Source: RGIG8767 sp964531805 (GTDB lineage Bacteria; Bacillota; Clostridia; Lachnospirales; Lachnospiraceae). From it: 36,974 nucleotides of DNA. The notes below the pieces were generated by a model that did not search any database, had not been told where the DNA came from, and worked only from the letters and a program-made list of their open reading frames with translations. The position numbers and the translations under genes are program-made. The stretch is from the NCBI GenBank assembly GCA_964531805.1, contig CAZHGE010000018.1:1-36974 (forward strand). The letters run 5' to 3'. Positions within the stretch are counted from its first letter, which is position 1, and each line of letters begins with the position of its first letter. This document shows positions 35,450-36,974 of this stretch, in pieces.

Positions 35450-35700
35450 TGGACTTTTTATTATCCAATTTGCTCTCCAAGTCCAAATTTTGATTTTGGA
35501 CAGCACTTTTATGCATATACAACTATGCTTTTGGACGTTTATTAATAATTTCTCGCATTTCACCCAAACTATTTGAAATTCTTGGAATATTTAAGATAAC
35601 ATGCATATTTTCAATCCAAAACTGGCTCATACAGGCCTTATGCCATCCAAAAAAGCACCCTTTTTGGATAAAATATACTCCGAATACCCATTTCAGTCCA
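35450..35700. repeat. Inverted-repeat array B: TGGACT-N24-AGTCCA modules
   Basis: The modules are 35450-35485 (TGGACT, 24 bases, AGTCCA; exact), 35583-35618 (TGGAAT, 24 bases, AATCCA) and 35665-35700 (TGGATA, 24 bases, AGTCCA). A further weak candidate starts at 35532 (TGGACG with CACCCA, spacer 23), and a lone TGGACA lies at 35497. Starts at 35450, 35532, 35583 and 35665 are 82, 51 and 82 bases apart, repeating the 52 and 81 spacing of array A. Together the arrays bracket the two plus-strand genes. Confidence 0.7.
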
Positions 35701-35802
35701 AATTATTATTTAATGCCAAAACATTATTTCAATCCAAGGCATTACTTCATCCAAAACATTATTTCAATCTAAAGCATTACTTCACCAAACTCATTACTTC
35801 AT
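35698..35802. repeat. Tandem array of degenerate 17-18 base units
   Basis: Six head-to-tail units start at 35698, 35716, 35734, 35751, 35769 and 35786. CCAAAACATTATTTCAAT at 35716 recurs exactly at 35751, alternating with CCAAGGCATTACTTCAT-like units, so the higher-order unit is 35 bases: 35716-35750 and 35751-35785 differ at three positions. The last unit crosses the stop codon of the ATP-grasp gene (35794-35796), so the array contributes its final codons. Confidence 0.75.
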
Positions 35803-36789
35803 CGAAATCATAGATTCCTCAAGTTCGCTCATTTTCTTAATGACTACGCTGTCATACATCATCATAACAATGTCTTCTTCATAATCACCAATATTGGCAC
35901 AATTCTCTCTGCCTTCTACATTCTCCTGAATTAATTTCACAAAATCTACCCCTGCACCATATGCATGGAGATATGCTCCGCCAAAACGCGGGTTAATTTC
36001 AGACAGATAGTATTTTCCATCCTGATAAAAGAAATCCATATCAAGAGGACCATTAAACTGCATAACATCTATAATAGTTTTTACAAATGCAAATAACGCA
36101 TTATCTTTAAAGGAGATAGTCTTATTCGCTCCACCTATTGTCGTGGAAAGTTTTTTCTTAGAGAAAATTGCAACTGGTTTATGGCTGATTGTATCTACAT
36201 AAACATCTGCATCTAAATCATTGCCTGTCATCAATTCCTGAATAATCAAACTTGCATCCTGATCCGTTACCTGTTTCAGCAATTCCAATGTATCTACTTT
36301 TCTAGCACCAACGCTGCCGCTTCCGGTTCTTGGCTTTACAAATACAGGCATTTGGATATGCCCAGCCTCATAATCCTTCATAAACTCATCATATGTACCG
36401 TAAGTTTTTACCGTATTAATTCCCTTCTCCACCAGAAAATGATACATATCATATTTATTAAAACATAATTTGGCGGTTTCCACATAAGGAGCTAATACTG
36501 TTACCCCTAACGCCTCAAATTCTGCTCTGTGTTCAGCAAGCAGCATAATTTCCGGATCAATCAATGTGGTAACTGCCTGAATTTCTTCTTTTTTACAAAT
36601 ATCTAAAATGATGGAAATATAAGATGGATCACTAATCAGAGGTACTAAATATGCCTTATCCGCAAAAGCCATTGCCGGCGCAACCTGACTATTATCTGTC
36701 ACAACTATTTTGACCTGATCTCCAAGTGTCGCTCTGAAATCTTTCAATAATTCACATCTTCTGCCTACACTACAAAATAATATATTCAT
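35794..36789 (-). CDS. ATP-grasp family protein (carbamoyl-phosphate-synthase-like fold)
   Basis: This 331-residue protein has an N-terminal Rossmann-like region (MNILFCSVGRRCELL) and an ATP-grasp domain with VFVKPRTGSGSVGARKV (ATP-binding lysine and glycine loop, about 150-165), a QELMTG block and the magnesium ligands in SEINPRFGG (Glu264, Asn266). Such enzymes activate a carboxylate as acyl-phosphate and join it to an amine or thiol. In a polysaccharide locus it could attach an amino acid to a uronic acid or amino sugar; this is inference. The ribosome site AAGGAG is 8 bases upstream. A sugar transferase gene ends 78 bases upstream. Its last residues are encoded by a tandem repeat unit. 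Confidence 0.85.
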   Translation of the reverse strand: MNILFCSVGRRCELLKDFRATLGDQVKIVVTDNSQVAPAMAFADKAYLVPLISDPSYISIILDICKKEEIQAVTTLIDPEIMLLAEHRAEFEALGVTVLAPYVETAKLCFNKYDMYHFLVEKGINTVKTYGTYDEFMKDYEAGHIQMPVFVKPRTGSGSVGARKVDTLELLKQVTDQDASLIIQELMTGNDLDADVYVDTISHKPVAIFSKKKLSTTIGGANKTISFKDNALFAFVKTIIDVMQFNGPLDMDFFYQDGKYYLSEINPRFGGAYLHAYGAGVDFVKLIQENVEGRENCANIGDYEEDIVMMMYDSVVIKKMSELEESMISMK

Positions 36790-36867
36790 ATATATCTCCT
36801 TGTCGCTTCCTATTCTACAAATATACCTCTTTGAATCATCTTCTCCGCAAAATATCCAATTCCATTA

Positions 36868-36974
36868 CTATTCCTGTCTAGGCGGAGTCCCCTTAAATGC
36901 TTCCATAGTTGCATCTGTAGCACTGCTGATTCCTTCTCGTTTTAGTACTGCTTTTATCGTTCCAAAGAAAATCT
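36868..36974 (-). CDS. C-terminal end of a bacterial sugar transferase (PglC-like), cut by the right edge
   Basis: A minus-strand frame open from the window edge ends at TAG (complement of 36868-36870). The visible 34 residues include IFFGTIKAVLKREGISS and ATMEAF, which match the C-terminal tail of small phosphoglycosyl transferases (undecaprenyl-phosphate GalNAc- or bacillosamine-1-phosphate transferases) as I know them. The catalytic part is outside the window. If confirmed, it is a second initiating enzyme besides that at 6074-7489. Confidence 0.65.
   Translation of the reverse strand, partial: IFFGTIKAVLKREGISSATDATMEAFKGTPPRQE

Larger units (their letters stand above)
35273..35793. other. 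Gene-free convergent region with hairpin, direct repeats, inverted-repeat array B and a tandem array
   Basis: This 521-base stretch lies between the stop codons of the convergent GT4 and ATP-grasp genes. From left to right it holds a perfect 11-base-pair hairpin, three copies of an ATTGACTTAGAACC-like sequence, inverted-repeat modules (35450-35700) and a tandem array of 17-18 base units (35698-35802). I see no credible coding frame in it. The density of repeats is unlike the other gaps of the window. Confidence 0.75.

Noticed and set aside
1..36974. tRNA or rRNA genes, insertion sequences, integrase or transposase genes
   Set aside because: None recognised on either strand.

Overview
This window is almost entirely one large cell-surface polysaccharide (capsule/exopolysaccharide) locus. 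The AT-rich DNA, GGAGG-type ribosome sites, dense overlapping genes and the protein families point to an anaerobic Bacillota of the Clostridia, most likely a Lachnospiraceae. That placement is inference from the sequence; no database search was run.

Layout. A minus-strand run of about 28 genes extends from an extended -10 promoter near 32732-32761 leftwards to the left edge. In transcription order it begins with a Vi-antigen-like UDP-HexNAc dehydrogenase and 4-epimerase (predicted to make UDP-GalNAcA), followed by a DUF2334 deacetylase-like protein and two GT4 glycosyltransferases. Next is an acyl-decoration block: FkbH-like HAD enzyme, SGNH protein, acyl carrier protein, MBOAT acyltransferase, MaoC-like protein and SDR. 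Then come GT4, formyltransferase, GT4, a polysaccharide-deacetylase-like protein, an asparagine-synthase-type amidotransferase and a membrane-anchored SGNH hydrolase that ends in a hairpin terminator. A second internal promoter (14005-14033) precedes a FemAB/GNAT-like protein, a second DUF2334 protein, a second AsnB homologue, an ABC flippase, a Wzy-like polymerase, a WbaP-type initiating sugar transferase, two GT4 enzymes, a radical SAM/SPASM protein and a second MBOAT plus SGNH pair. The start of one more gene is cut by the left edge.

At the right end, two plus-strand genes (an unrecognised protein with PD-(D/E)XK-nuclease-like motifs at 33281-34060, and a GT4 at 34178-35272) point against the rest. 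They sit between two long gene-free stretches. Further right are a minus-strand ATP-grasp gene and the C-terminal end of a second, small-type (PglC-like) sugar transferase.

Most unusual signal. Both gene-free stretches flanking the plus-strand pair carry an inverted repeat with strictly fixed geometry, TGGACT-N24-AGTCCA. Three copies are exact (32971, 33052, 35450) and three are degenerate but keep the same spacing (32919, 35583, 35665). Module starts are spaced alternately about 51-52 and 81-82 bp. A separate tandem array of 17-18 bp units runs into the stop codon of the ATP-grasp gene. I saw no such modules in the gaps I examined elsewhere, so the nuclease-like gene and the repeats are candidates for one undescribed element.

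How the genes work together. The repeat unit is predicted to be started on undecaprenyl phosphate by the sugar transferase, extended by up to seven GT4 enzymes using sugars that include GalNAcA, moved across the membrane by the ABC exporter and polymerised by the Wzy-like protein. It is then heavily decorated: amidation (two AsnB homologues), N-formylation, deacetylation and two separate MBOAT/SGNH O-acylation systems. One of these appears to be fed by an ACP loaded by an FkbH-like enzyme, an arrangement parallel to the Dlt system.
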